Assembly: GCF_963668515.1 (NCBI RefSeq)
Contig: NZ_OY764866.1
Location: forward strand, 744,001 to 808,000
Direction of reading: 5' to 3'
Source: an uncultured Ilyobacter sp.
GTDB lineage: Bacteria > Fusobacteriota > Fusobacteriia > Fusobacteriales > Fusobacteriaceae
Length of the DNA: 64,000 bases
The notes beneath the pieces are model-generated. The model searched no databases, was not told the origin of the DNA, and saw nothing but the letters and a program-made list of their open reading frames with translations. Of this stretch, positions 8,987 to 17,081 are shown one piece after another (position 1 is the first letter of the stretch; the number at the start of each line of letters is the position of its first letter). The translations under genes were made by a program, and so were the position numbers.

Positions 8987-9454
8987 TTAAGTCTCATGCT
9001 GGTGTTTATTTTTTTCCAGTAATTTTTTTATGCTGTCCCTTATCTCCAGGGATTTTTTCGGGTACCCCTTTGAGGATACCGCCACCTGAACCATTTCACT
9101 TTCATATATCGCAGCAAATCTGGCATTCATCTCTACTTTGGATGTCATATTATTTACCAGTATGTTCTTTTCATTGCAGATCTCATATATATATTTATTG
9201 AAGTCACTGTTGCTCGTCGCAGCCACTACCAAAAAAACATTTTTTAGGTCTTCCTCTATAAAATCTCTCGTTGATATTTTTACATCCTGAAGCCCAAGAA
9301 TCTCATCTTCTGCCACATATTTGGTTATTACCTCTACCTTTGCCCCGTATTTCAGCAGGGTTTTTATTTTCCTGCAGGCTATATTTCCAGCCCCTATAAC
9401 AAGACATCGCTTTTCATTCAAGTCTATAAACAGCGGGAAAAAATTGTGCTCCAT
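8987..9454 (-). CDS. sirC: Precorrin-2 dehydrogenase / possible sirohydrochlorin chelatase
   Basis: A 155-residue Rossmann-fold protein like the N-terminal part of CysG and Met8p, which oxidises precorrin-2 to sirohydrochlorin with NAD. The nucleotide-binding motif is VIGAGNIACRK near residues 20-30, followed by KTLLKYGAKVEVI. At 155 residues it matches only the NAD domain plus a short dimerisation part, so chelatase activity is uncertain. A clear AAGGAGGG site precedes ATG 9454. The anaerobic cobalamin operon at 20-38 kb lacks its own copy, so this gene probably feeds it, and siroheme as well. Confidence 0.85.
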   Translation of the reverse strand: MEHNFFPLFIDLNEKRCLVIGAGNIACRKIKTLLKYGAKVEVITKYVAEDEILGLQDVKISTRDFIEEDLKNVFLVVAATSNSDFNKYIYEICNEKNILVNNMTSKVEMNARFAAIYESEMVQVAVSSKGYPKKSLEIRDSIKKLLEKNKHQHET

Positions 9455-9925
9455 ATTTTGTATTCCCTCCTTAAGATGTATATTTGTTCAGATTTAAATT
9501 CTATTTTCTTGATTTCTGATATGGGTCTCAAACACCCTCTATCATTTATACCGGTTCAAATGACATTTCCTTCAAATTTCAAAAAAACAGAGTGATTTAT
9601 TGCAGTCATCCAAAAAAATAAGCCTATTGTATCACACTTTGTCCACCTTCATAAAAATTTTGGCAGTTCCGCTGAATGAAATCACGTGTGAAATCTGATC
9701 TCTAAAATAATTGTATGTGAACTAGTTGATTATTACGAATCGTTTTAATGATCTCGGGATTCATTTTTCTCTTTTAAAAAAATATTGCTATTTTAGCATT
9801 AAAGAGGATATAATTATATTTATTCGCTTCCGAAAGATGGTCTATAGAGAACTTTACAGCTGATGATAGAAAAATAAACTCACATATGAATCAATATATA
9901 TTTTAAAGGGGTGAACTAAAATTTA
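9455..9925. other. 471-bp divergent intergenic region without a recognisable gene
   Basis: This region separates the leftward siroheme gene from the rightward MATE gene and must hold both promoters. A weak hairpin near 9750-9766 is followed by a T-rich run. I found no ORF with a ribosome site, no RNA gene and no riboswitch I could recognise. Confidence 0.5.
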
Positions 9926-11275
9926 ATGAAAAATGTAAATAGATTAACGGAGGGGCCCATAAGCAAGCTGCTCATATCGCTGGCGATACCGATAATGGGG
10001 TCTTCTTTTTTACAGATGGCATACGGGCTTGTAGATATGCTATGGATAGGTAGACTGGGAAGTAATGCCGTAGCAGGGATAGGAACCGCAATGTTTTTTA
10101 TAAATTTCGGATATGCCCTCAATTCTATGGTGGTAACCGGAGCCGGCATAAAGGTATCTCACAGCATAGGATCCAAGGATTATGACGGTGCTGCAGACTG
10201 TATAAAAAACGCTTTTCTTATAAATTTTATTATGTTTATTTTCTTTATAAGCGGTTTAATATTTTTCAGAGACGGCTTGATAGGCTATTTCCAACTGAAT
10301 GACAACGAAGTTGAAGGCATGGCAAAGACATATCTTGTAATAACAGGATTAGGGCTTGTGTTTAAGTTTTCAAACTTTCTTTTTACCAGAATTTTAAATA
10401 GCTTCGGGGAAAGCAAGCTCCCCTTTAAAATAAACGCAGCCGGTGTAGTGATGAATATCATATTAGACCCGCTGCTTATATTTGGGCTGGATATGGGGGT
10501 AGCAGGTGCTGCTCTAGCCACAATAATATCCCAGACACTTAGTATGTTTTTATTTCTGAGAGCTTCAAGGGAGTATTTTTCCATAAAAAATATATTTCAG
10601 TATAACTTAAAAAGAATAAAAGAAATACTGAATTTAGGGATGCCCATAGCAGTACAGAGGGTCCTCTTCACAGGTTTTGGTATACTCATAGCAAAAATAA
10701 TCGCCAAATGGGGCCCAGACGCAATAGCGGCTCAGAAGATAGGACTGCAGATAGAGTCAATAGCGTATATGACCGCAGGAGGACTCTACGGGGCAGTAGC
10801 CAGCTTTATCGGTCAAAACTACGGGGCAAAAAAATATAAAAGAATATCAGAAGGTTATAAAACAGCTTTTTTACTGGCTAGTGTTATAGGCGGTACTGCT
10901 ACTCTTCTCTTCATAGTCTTTCCAAAAGAGCTGATAGGGATATTCATAAGGGACAGCAAAACATTGGAGATCGGTGTAAATTATCTCAGAATAATCGGTC
11001 TGTCACAGTTTTTTATGTGCATTGAGATAATAAGCAACGCCTCATTCAGCGGAATAGGTAGGCCAAAAATCCCCTCCACAATCAGCATAATATTTACAGG
11101 TATGAGGATACCTATAGCGTATTACCTGTCCCAAGAATCTAGAATGGGAATAAACGGTGTCTGGGTGAGTATAGCTTTGACTAGCATCTTCAAAGGGATT
11201 ATTCTTTCAGGGTTATTTTTGAAAAACTTGAGAAAAATTTATATAAAGGTTAAGGGAGAGGGATTATGGATTTAA
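9926..11275 (+). CDS. MATE family multidrug/metabolite exporter
   Basis: A 449-residue polytopic protein with about twelve hydrophobic segments in two similar halves, typical of MATE sodium- or proton-coupled exporters (opening GPISKLLISLAIPIMGSSFLQ, then VDMLWIGRLG). It resembles the DinF/NorM-like branch of anaerobes. GGGGTGA about ten bases before ATG 9926 is the probable ribosome site. The last ten bases overlap the glutathione synthetase gene, so the two are probably coupled. This hints at export of a glutathione conjugate or another thiol-linked compound, but the substrate is not shown by the sequence. Confidence 0.9.
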   Translation: MKNVNRLTEGPISKLLISLAIPIMGSSFLQMAYGLVDMLWIGRLGSNAVAGIGTAMFFINFGYALNSMVVTGAGIKVSHSIGSKDYDGAADCIKNAFLINFIMFIFFISGLIFFRDGLIGYFQLNDNEVEGMAKTYLVITGLGLVFKFSNFLFTRILNSFGESKLPFKINAAGVVMNIILDPLLIFGLDMGVAGAALATIISQTLSMFLFLRASREYFSIKNIFQYNLKRIKEILNLGMPIAVQRVLFTGFGILIAKIIAKWGPDAIAAQKIGLQIESIAYMTAGGLYGAVASFIGQNYGAKKYKRISEGYKTAFLLASVIGGTATLLFIVFPKELIGIFIRDSKTLEIGVNYLRIIGLSQFFMCIEIISNASFSGIGRPKIPSTISIIFTGMRIPIAYYLSQESRMGINGVWVSIALTSIFKGIILSGLFLKNLRKIYIKVKGEGLWI

Positions 11276-13611
11276 ATTTTAAGGATCTGATAAAAAAATC
11301 AAAATTGGAATCTTTGTTGACAAGAGGAAATTTCGGGTTGGAAAAGGAAAATCTTAGAGTGGATAAAGATGGTCGGTTAGCTCTCACCGACCATCCAAAA
11401 GAATTTGGTGATAAACTGAAAAATCCCTATATAACCATTGATTTTTCAGAAAGCCAGCTAGAAATGATAACTCCTAGCTTTGAAAGTGTGGAAAAAGCCT
11501 ATACTTTTCTGGAGAACATCCACGATATTGTGAGTACTACGCTAGACAAGGAATATTTGTGGCCCCAAAGCATACCACCTATTCTGCCGGAAGAGGAAGA
11601 TATCCCCATAGGGGTGTTCCATGGAGAAGAGGGAAAAGTCAACAGGGAATACAGGGAGCGTCTGGCAAAAAAATATGGAAAAAAACTCCAGCTCTTATCG
11701 GGGATACATTATAATTTTTCTTTTTCAGATAAATTCTTGGAAAAACTCTACAGCGAGATTTCCGACAGTTCAAAATTTCAAAATTTAAAAAGCTTTAAAA
11801 ACTATCTTTACCTGAAAATAGCAAGGAATCACTTTAGATACGGCTGGCTTTTCGTCTATCTCTTTGGAGCCAGTTCTCCCATACACGGGACTTACAGAAG
11901 AGAGTGCATAGAAAAGATGTCGCAGCTACAGGATGACTCCTATTATTTTGAAGATACTCTGTCTTTTAGAAACGGAATATGCGGATATAAAAACATAGAT
12001 GAAATTTATGTCTCACACAACTCCATCACAGACTATGTAACTAATATAAAAAAACTTATTGAAAAAAATATTCTGCAGGAAGCCAAAGAATATTATAGTT
12101 CCATAAGGATAAAATCTAAAAAAAAGACAGATATACTTGATTCTCTAGAAAAAGATGGAGTGGAGTATCTGGAATTTCGTTCTATTGATCTCAACCCTTT
12201 CAGCAGGATAGGGGTGGATATCTTGGATTTGGAGTTCGTACACCTGTTTATTATATACCTTCTTTTAAAGGAGGAAAACGATGAGTTCGGAGAATTTCAA
12301 TACAAAAGCGCCATTAAAAACCAAGAGCTGCTGGCATCAAGGGGAAGAGATAAGGAGCTGCTTTTAAACAAAGGGGAGAACCTCACAATAACTGCCAAAA
12401 AATGGGCTGGAGAGATCATCGATGAGATGAGAAGCTGCTTTAAAGAACTCGGTATTTTAGATGAAAAATATCAAGATATTATAAATTTTCAAAGGGAAAA
12501 AATAGAGAATGCAGACAGGCAATATGTCTCACGACTTTTAAAAGGTATAAAAGAGAAAGGTTTTATCAATTTTCATCTTGAAAGAGCTAAAACTTCCCTT
12601 GAAGAAAGCCAGAGAAAAAGTTTTGCCCTGAAAGGCTACGAAGATTTGGAACTTTCAACTCAAATAGTATTAAAAGAGGCTATAAAAAGAGGTGTGAAGT
12701 TTGAGATCGTAGATCGAAGTGAAAACTTTGTTCTTTTAGATAACGGGATAAAAAAAGAGTATATCAAACAGGCCACAAAAACCTCGTTAGACTCATATAT
12801 TACAGCTCTTATAATGGAAAACAAAGTCGTCACAAAAAAAGTGTTGTCAGACAACGGTATAGTTGTTCCTAAGGGTGAGAATTATGACGACTCCTCTGAG
12901 GCCAAGGCAGACTATCACGACTATAAGAATATTGGGACGGTAATAAAGCCAAAGTCCACCAATTTCGGTCTTGGTATAACTATTTTTAAGGCGGGATTCA
13001 GCAGAAGTGACTATGAAAAGGCTGTGGATATGGCCTTTGGTGAGGACAATTCTATTCTCATAGAGGAGTTTATAGAGGGAAAAGAGTACCGGTTTTTTGT
13101 TATCGGGGAGGAAACAGTAGGTATCCTTCACAGGGTTCCAGCCAATGTCCTAGGTGATGGGGAAAAGAGTATAAAGGAACTGGTCCAAGTAAAAAATAAA
13201 AATCACCTCAGGGGAAAAGGGTACAAGACTCCCCTAGAAAAGATAGTTCTCGGCGAGGCTGAAAAAATGTTTTTAGAAGCCCAGGGAAAAAATATTCAAT
13301 ACATCCCTCTTAATGGAGAGAAGGTTTTCTTGAGGGAAAACTCAAATATAAGCACAGGGGGCGACAGCATCGACTTCACAGATGATATTCCTGATATATA
13401 CAAGGAGATAGCTGTTAAGGCCTCAAAATCAGCAGGTGCTGTAATCTGCGGTGTAGATATGATTATAAAAGATATAAAAAATCCCAATCCAGATGGAAAT
13501 TATGGTATAATAGAGATAAATTTTAATCCTGCAATACACATTCACTGCTATCCTTACATAGGTAAAAACAGGGAGTTAGGTGGAAAAATTTTAGACGCCC
13601 TGGGATTCTGA
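11266..13611 (+). CDS. gshF: Bifunctional glutamate-cysteine ligase / glutathione synthetase
   Basis: A 781-residue fusion enzyme that makes glutathione from Glu, Cys and Gly in two ATP-dependent steps in the cytoplasm. Residues 1 to about 430 match bacterial gamma-glutamylcysteine synthetase (FGLEKENLRV, LLSGIHYNFSFS, GASSPIHGTYR). Residues from about 480 form an ATP-grasp domain like D-Ala-D-Ala ligase or cyanophycin synthetase (KPKSTNFGLGITIF, EEFIEGKEYRFFVIG, EINFNPAIHIHCYPYIG). Length and order fit GshF/GshAB of Gram-positive bacteria and some anaerobes. It overlaps the MATE gene and is followed by a glyoxalase gene, making a small glutathione cluster. Confidence 0.93.
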   Translation: MDLNFKDLIKKSKLESLLTRGNFGLEKENLRVDKDGRLALTDHPKEFGDKLKNPYITIDFSESQLEMITPSFESVEKAYTFLENIHDIVSTTLDKEYLWPQSIPPILPEEEDIPIGVFHGEEGKVNREYRERLAKKYGKKLQLLSGIHYNFSFSDKFLEKLYSEISDSSKFQNLKSFKNYLYLKIARNHFRYGWLFVYLFGASSPIHGTYRRECIEKMSQLQDDSYYFEDTLSFRNGICGYKNIDEIYVSHNSITDYVTNIKKLIEKNILQEAKEYYSSIRIKSKKKTDILDSLEKDGVEYLEFRSIDLNPFSRIGVDILDLEFVHLFIIYLLLKEENDEFGEFQYKSAIKNQELLASRGRDKELLLNKGENLTITAKKWAGEIIDEMRSCFKELGILDEKYQDIINFQREKIENADRQYVSRLLKGIKEKGFINFHLERAKTSLEESQRKSFALKGYEDLELSTQIVLKEAIKRGVKFEIVDRSENFVLLDNGIKKEYIKQATKTSLDSYITALIMENKVVTKKVLSDNGIVVPKGENYDDSSEAKADYHDYKNIGTVIKPKSTNFGLGITIFKAGFSRSDYEKAVDMAFGEDNSILIEEFIEGKEYRFFVIGEETVGILHRVPANVLGDGEKSIKELVQVKNKNHLRGKGYKTPLEKIVLGEAEKMFLEAQGKNIQYIPLNGEKVFLRENSNISTGGDSIDFTDDIPDIYKEIAVKASKSAGAVICGVDMIIKDIKNPNPDGNYGIIEINFNPAIHIHCYPYIGKNRELGGKILDALGF

Positions 13612-13672
13612 ATAAAGTGTAAAAATAAAACTTTAGAAGTTATAAAATTTAATTTACTATTAGGAGGTTGTT

Positions 13673-14056
13673 ATGAAATATAAGTTAGAACATGGGTGCA
13701 TCAGAGTAAAGGATCTGAATAAATCTTTAGATTTTTATCAAAATGCTTTGAGTTTAAAAGAAGTCAGAAGAAAGGATTTTCCAAAATATGAATTTACACT
13801 GGTATATCTGAGTGATGAAAATAATAACTATGAAATAGAATTAACATATAATTACAATACCGAAAAACCTTACGATATCGGGAATGGTTTTAGTCATTTT
13901 GCTCTGACAGTAGAAAACTTGGAAGAATCACATAAAAGGCACGTAGATATGGGCTATGAAGTGGGGGATTTAAAAGGTCTACCTGGAGAAAATCCAAAGT
14001 ATTATTTTGTGAAGGATCCAGACGGATATGCCATCGAGATAATCAGAGCAAGATAA
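13673..14056 (+). CDS. gloA: Glyoxalase I (lactoylglutathione lyase)
   Basis: A 127-residue single-domain VOC-fold enzyme that isomerises the methylglyoxal-glutathione hemithioacetal to S-lactoylglutathione. The four expected metal ligands are in place: His7, Glu56 (EIELTYN), His75 (GFSHFAL) and Glu122 (YAIEI). The length suits the short Ni/Co-dependent bacterial type. AGGAGG sits just before ATG 13673. Being 61 bases after the glutathione synthetase supports glutathione as the true cofactor. No glyoxalase II gene is adjacent. The IS element begins 97 bases downstream. Confidence 0.92.
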   Translation: MKYKLEHGCIRVKDLNKSLDFYQNALSLKEVRRKDFPKYEFTLVYLSDENNNYEIELTYNYNTEKPYDIGNGFSHFALTVENLEESHKRHVDMGYEVGDLKGLPGENPKYYFVKDPDGYAIEIIRAR

Positions 14057-14152
14057 AAACTAATTTACTAGTTTATGTATGAATTAGATTCAAGGTAATT
14101 TGCAACGAATCCCATTTAGAATTTTTTCTAGAACTGGTGATAGTATAAAAGT

Positions 14153-14172
14153 TGGACAATCTACTTTCGTTT
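14153..14172 (+). repeat. Left terminal inverted repeat of the IS3-family element
   Basis: TGGACAATCTACTTTCGTTT matches the complement of the right end at 17 of 20 positions. Confidence 0.85.
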
Positions 14173-14209
14173 GATATGATAAATATTAAATAGAAAATAG
14201 GAGGTCTGC

Positions 14210-14485
14210 ATGGCAGTAGAAAAGCATAGTAATGAAATTAAAGAAACAATGGTTAGACTTTACAATGGGGGAAAAGGTAGGAAGGTTAAGAACTTAGCAA
14301 TAGAATATGGTATAGCAGAATCAACAGTCAGGTACTGGGTTATAGATAAACCTAAAAAAGAGAATAAAAAGAAGATTAAAGAGTCCTCTAATTCAGAAGT
14401 TGAAGAAATGAAAAAAGAGATTGCAAGGCTCAAAGAAGAGAATGATATATTAAAAAAGGCTATGACCATATTCGCCAAAAACTAA
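14210..14485 (+). CDS. IS3-family OrfA (helix-turn-helix protein)
   Basis: A 91-residue protein with an N-terminal helix-turn-helix (around residues 20-45, LAIEYGIAESTVRYWV) that binds the element ends, and a C-terminal leucine-zipper segment (MKKEIARLKEENDILKKA). AGGAGG precedes ATG 14210. Alone it acts as a regulator or partner; fused to OrfB by frameshifting it gives the active transposase. It stops at 14483-14485, about 25 bases after the slippery site. Confidence 0.9.
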   Translation: MAVEKHSNEIKETMVRLYNGGKGRKVKNLAIEYGIAESTVRYWVIDKPKKENKKKIKESSNSEVEEMKKEIARLKEENDILKKAMTIFAKN

Positions 14486-15354
14486 GTAAAGATAAGTGTC
14501 AGACACTGATCACCACACTTTCTAAAGTACACCCTATTTACAAGCTGACAAAAATTTTAAACATTCCTAAAAGTACGTACTACTATAGAATATCAAGCAC
14601 AGAGAACCCTAATAAACTAAAGAGGGAAGATCTAAAGCGCAAAATCTTCAAAATATGGGATGGCAGCCATAAAAGATATGGTGCTCCAAAAATACATCAG
14701 GAATTATTAAAAGAAAGTAATAAATGCAGTTTAAAACATGTACAAAACTTGATGACGGAACAAAGTATAATGTCTATTACAGTTAAGAAATTCAAGCCTC
14801 AGAGAGGTAATGAAGCAGTGGAAGAAAAGTCTGGACCAAATATTTCGAACCAGGATTTTAGCGTAGAAAAAATTAATGAAAAAGTGGTTGGAGATATCAC
14901 ATATATCCATACAAAAAAAGATAAATGGTGCTACCTAAGCTCATTTATGGATCTGTATAACAATGAGATTATTGGATGGAGTTTTTCTAAGAATATGACA
15001 ACAGATATGGTGCTGGAAAGCTTGAAAATGGCATGCATAAAGAGAAAAGATATTAAGGGTGCCATTATCCATACGGACAGAGGCAGCCAATATACTTCAA
15101 ATGCATTTAAAGAGACAGTAAAATCTGAGGGGATGAGGTTATCCTACTCAAGAAAAGGAAATCCCTACGATAATGCTTGTATAGAGTCTTTTCACTCGGT
15201 TTTAAAAAAGGAGCTTATTCACCATAAAGTGTATGAAGATTTTGAAGAAGCAATGACTGATATTATTGAGTATATAGAAAATTGGTACAACAATAGGAGA
15301 ATCCAGAAGAAATTAGGATGGAAGTCTCCTAGAGAGTACCTAAAAGCAGCATAA
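14210..15354 (+). CDS. IS3-family transposase OrfAB, made by -1 frameshift
   Basis: Reading orfA to the slippery heptamer at 14452-14458 and then slipping back one base gives a fusion of about 381 residues. The orfB frame is open from 14446 to 15354 with no good start near its beginning, so it is probably made only by frameshift. The rve integrase core carries the DDE triad: Asp in GDITYIHT, Asp in IHTDRGSQYTS and Glu in NPYDNACIESFHS, followed by YNNRRIQKKLGWKSPREYL. No stop or deletion interrupts it, so the element may still be able to move. Confidence 0.88.
14452..14458 (+). other. Programmed -1 frameshift heptamer
   Basis: A_AAA_AAG in the orfA frame is the classic slippery sequence of IS3-family elements. 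Slipping here joins the leucine-zipper codons directly to the open orfB frame. Confidence 0.85.
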
Positions 15355-15355
15355 A

Positions 15356-15375
15356 AAACGAAAAAAAATTGTCCA
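15356..15375 (+). repeat. Right terminal inverted repeat of the IS3-family element
   Basis: This 20-base end, finishing ATTGTCCA, begins two bases after the transposase stop codon and complements the left end at 17 of 20 positions. Confidence 0.85.
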
Positions 15376-15427
15376 ATAACTTGACGTAATACTAAACTGA
15401 CTAAATATGTGATATTCATTTTATTTT

Positions 15428-15451
15428 GGCACTCTCTTGAGTGCCTTTTTT
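15428..15451 (+). terminator. Terminator just beyond the insertion sequence
   Basis: A perfect 7-bp stem (15428-15434 with 15439-15445), a 4-base loop and six T. It lies outside the IS ends and was probably the terminator of the gshF-gloA transcript before the IS entered. Confidence 0.8.
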
Positions 15452-15532
15452 GATTATATTAAAATACAAAAGATAAAATTAGTCTCTATAAAAAATGAAA
15501 TTGAAATTTTCAAATAAAAATATTTTCAATTT

Positions 15533-15575
15533 TGTGTTCTCTAACACATTTCCCAAACATTATAAACTGTATAAT
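15533..15575 (+). promoter_or_regulatory. Promoter of the dipeptidase-transporter operon with a Crp-type palindrome
   Basis: TGTGTTCTCTAACACA (15533-15548) is a perfect 6-4-6 palindrome. A perfect TATAAT is at 15570-15575, with no good -35 hexamer. Taking the start of transcription 7 bases after the -10 box puts the palindrome centre near -41.5, the class II position for Crp/Fnr activators. A matching palindrome with nearly the same spacing precedes glsA. A second inverted repeat, AAATTGAAA/TTTCAATTT, lies upstream (15498-15532). Confidence 0.6.
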
Positions 15576-15648
15576 CTTTAGACATAAGGAACTATTTATG
15601 TATTTAAAGCTCTATTTAAAAAATATATCTTATTCCAGGAGGCATATT

Positions 15649-17043
15649 ATGGTTTTACAAAAAAAAGTTATAGAGTACAAAAAAGATGTGATTCAATCTA
15701 TAATAGAATCAGTTCAAATTAAAAGTATAGAAGAACCCCCTTTGCCTGGGAAGCCATTTGGACACGGTCCTGCAAAAGCTTTGAGCTATTTTTTAAAACG
15801 CGGAGAAAGTATGGGGTTTAAAGTTAAAAATTTTGACAACTATGCAGGACATATTGATTATGGAAACGGGGATGAAATAGTTGGCATACTGGGTCATGTT
15901 GATGTCGTTCCAGAAGGGGAAGGATGGGATCACGATCCATATGGTGGAGATATAATAGATGGAAAAATATATGGCAGAGGTACTACGGACAATAAGGGGC
16001 CTATGATTACATGTCTTTATGCTATGAAAGCTCTAAAAGAATCTGGTATTAAAATTAATAAAAAAATCAGAATGATTTTAGGCGCTAATGAGGAAACCGG
16101 ATGGGAAGGTATTGAAAATTATTTTAATGTTTATAAGATGCCTCAGCCGGATCTTGCCTTTACTCCCGATGCTGATTTCCCTTTGATTTTTGCAGAAAAG
16201 GGCATTCTCAGATTGAGCCTTAAGAAAAAAATAAGAGGAATAAAAAATATAAGTTTAACCGGCGGAACAGTTGTTAACTCTGTCCCTGAAACAGCAACCT
16301 TAAAAATCCCTCTGATGCTGTTAGATTCAAAATATAACATTATGAATTTTCACTTGAAATTTAATTATAATAAAAACTATAAAATCGATCTTGAATTTTC
16401 AAAAGATTTTCTGACTATCATTTCACATGGGAAATCCTGTCATGCCATGAGTCCTCAAGACGGCTATAATGCAATTTCAGCTCTATTTTGTTTTTTAAAC
16501 AAAATTTATATTTGTGACGATGAATTTAAATCTGTCTTAAGATTTTTCCAAGAAAGAATAAAAATGGAATATGACGGCACCTCATTGGGAGTAAATTGTT
16601 CAGATGAAGATTCAGGTGGCCTAACTCTTAATATTGGAACAACATTTTTAGAAGATGAAATTTTAAATTTTTTAATAGATATAAGATACCCTGTGACCAT
16701 AAGCTCTAAAAATATATCAAATAAAATAACTTGGTCCGCTAAGAAATATGGAATAGATCTTGAGATTATTGAAGACAAAAAACCTCTTCATGTTTCAAAA
16801 GACAGTTTTCTTGTAACTACTCTGATGAATTGCTACAAAGATATCACTGGAGATATAGATGCAATTCCATTAGCTACAGGTGGAGGAACTTATGCCAGAG
16901 CCGTGAAAAACGGAGTAGCTTTTGGAGCTCTTTTAAAAGGTCAGGAAGATAATATGCACCAAATAAACGAATATTTGGAAGTAGACAAAATCGATACATG
17001 GCTAAAAATTTATGCTGAAGCTATTTATCGTCTTGCAAAATAA
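15649..17043 (+). CDS. M20-family dipeptidase (PepV/Sapep-like)
   Basis: A 464-residue cytoplasmic zinc dipeptidase. LGHVDVVPEGEGWDHDPYGG (around residues 81-100) carries the first zinc His and the catalytic Asp; GRGTTDNKGP carries the bridging Asp; ANEETGWEG carries the catalytic Glu pair; a late His lies in DNMHQINEY. These match PepV, which cleaves dipeptides with broad range, including beta-Ala-His. The frame is open back to 15532, but AGGAGG at 15637-15642 and length agreement favour ATG 15649. The transporter follows by 38 bases, so both are probably one operon. Confidence 0.88.
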   Translation: MVLQKKVIEYKKDVIQSIIESVQIKSIEEPPLPGKPFGHGPAKALSYFLKRGESMGFKVKNFDNYAGHIDYGNGDEIVGILGHVDVVPEGEGWDHDPYGGDIIDGKIYGRGTTDNKGPMITCLYAMKALKESGIKINKKIRMILGANEETGWEGIENYFNVYKMPQPDLAFTPDADFPLIFAEKGILRLSLKKKIRGIKNISLTGGTVVNSVPETATLKIPLMLLDSKYNIMNFHLKFNYNKNYKIDLEFSKDFLTIISHGKSCHAMSPQDGYNAISALFCFLNKIYICDDEFKSVLRFFQERIKMEYDGTSLGVNCSDEDSGGLTLNIGTTFLEDEILNFLIDIRYPVTISSKNISNKITWSAKKYGIDLEIIEDKKPLHVSKDSFLVTTLMNCYKDITGDIDAIPLATGGGTYARAVKNGVAFGALLKGQEDNMHQINEYLEVDKIDTWLKIYAEAIYRLAK

Positions 17044-17081
17044 TTTTTTAAATAAATTAAATATTATTAAGGAGGATTATC

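Larger units (their letters stand above)
14153..15375 (+). mobile_element. IS3-family insertion sequence, apparently intact (1223 bp)
   Basis: Two overlapping transposase frames with a slippery site lie between terminal inverted repeats of 20 bp that match at 17 positions and begin TGGACAAT. Length, the HTH/zipper orfA, the DDE integrase orfB and TG...CA ends fit the IS3 family; the SPREYL-type C-terminus suggests the IS150 group. I see no convincing 3-4 bp target duplication (AGT left, ATA right), so the insertion may be old or the ends recombined. Confidence 0.9.

Noticed and set aside
9455..9925. Riboswitch upstream of the MATE exporter
   Set aside because: The leader is long enough, but I could not find the conserved blocks of any aptamer class I know, and only a weak hairpin is visible.
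14149..15380. Target-site duplication around the IS3-family element
   Set aside because: The bases next to the two ends (AGT and ATA) do not match, and shifting the ends by one base gives no better duplication.
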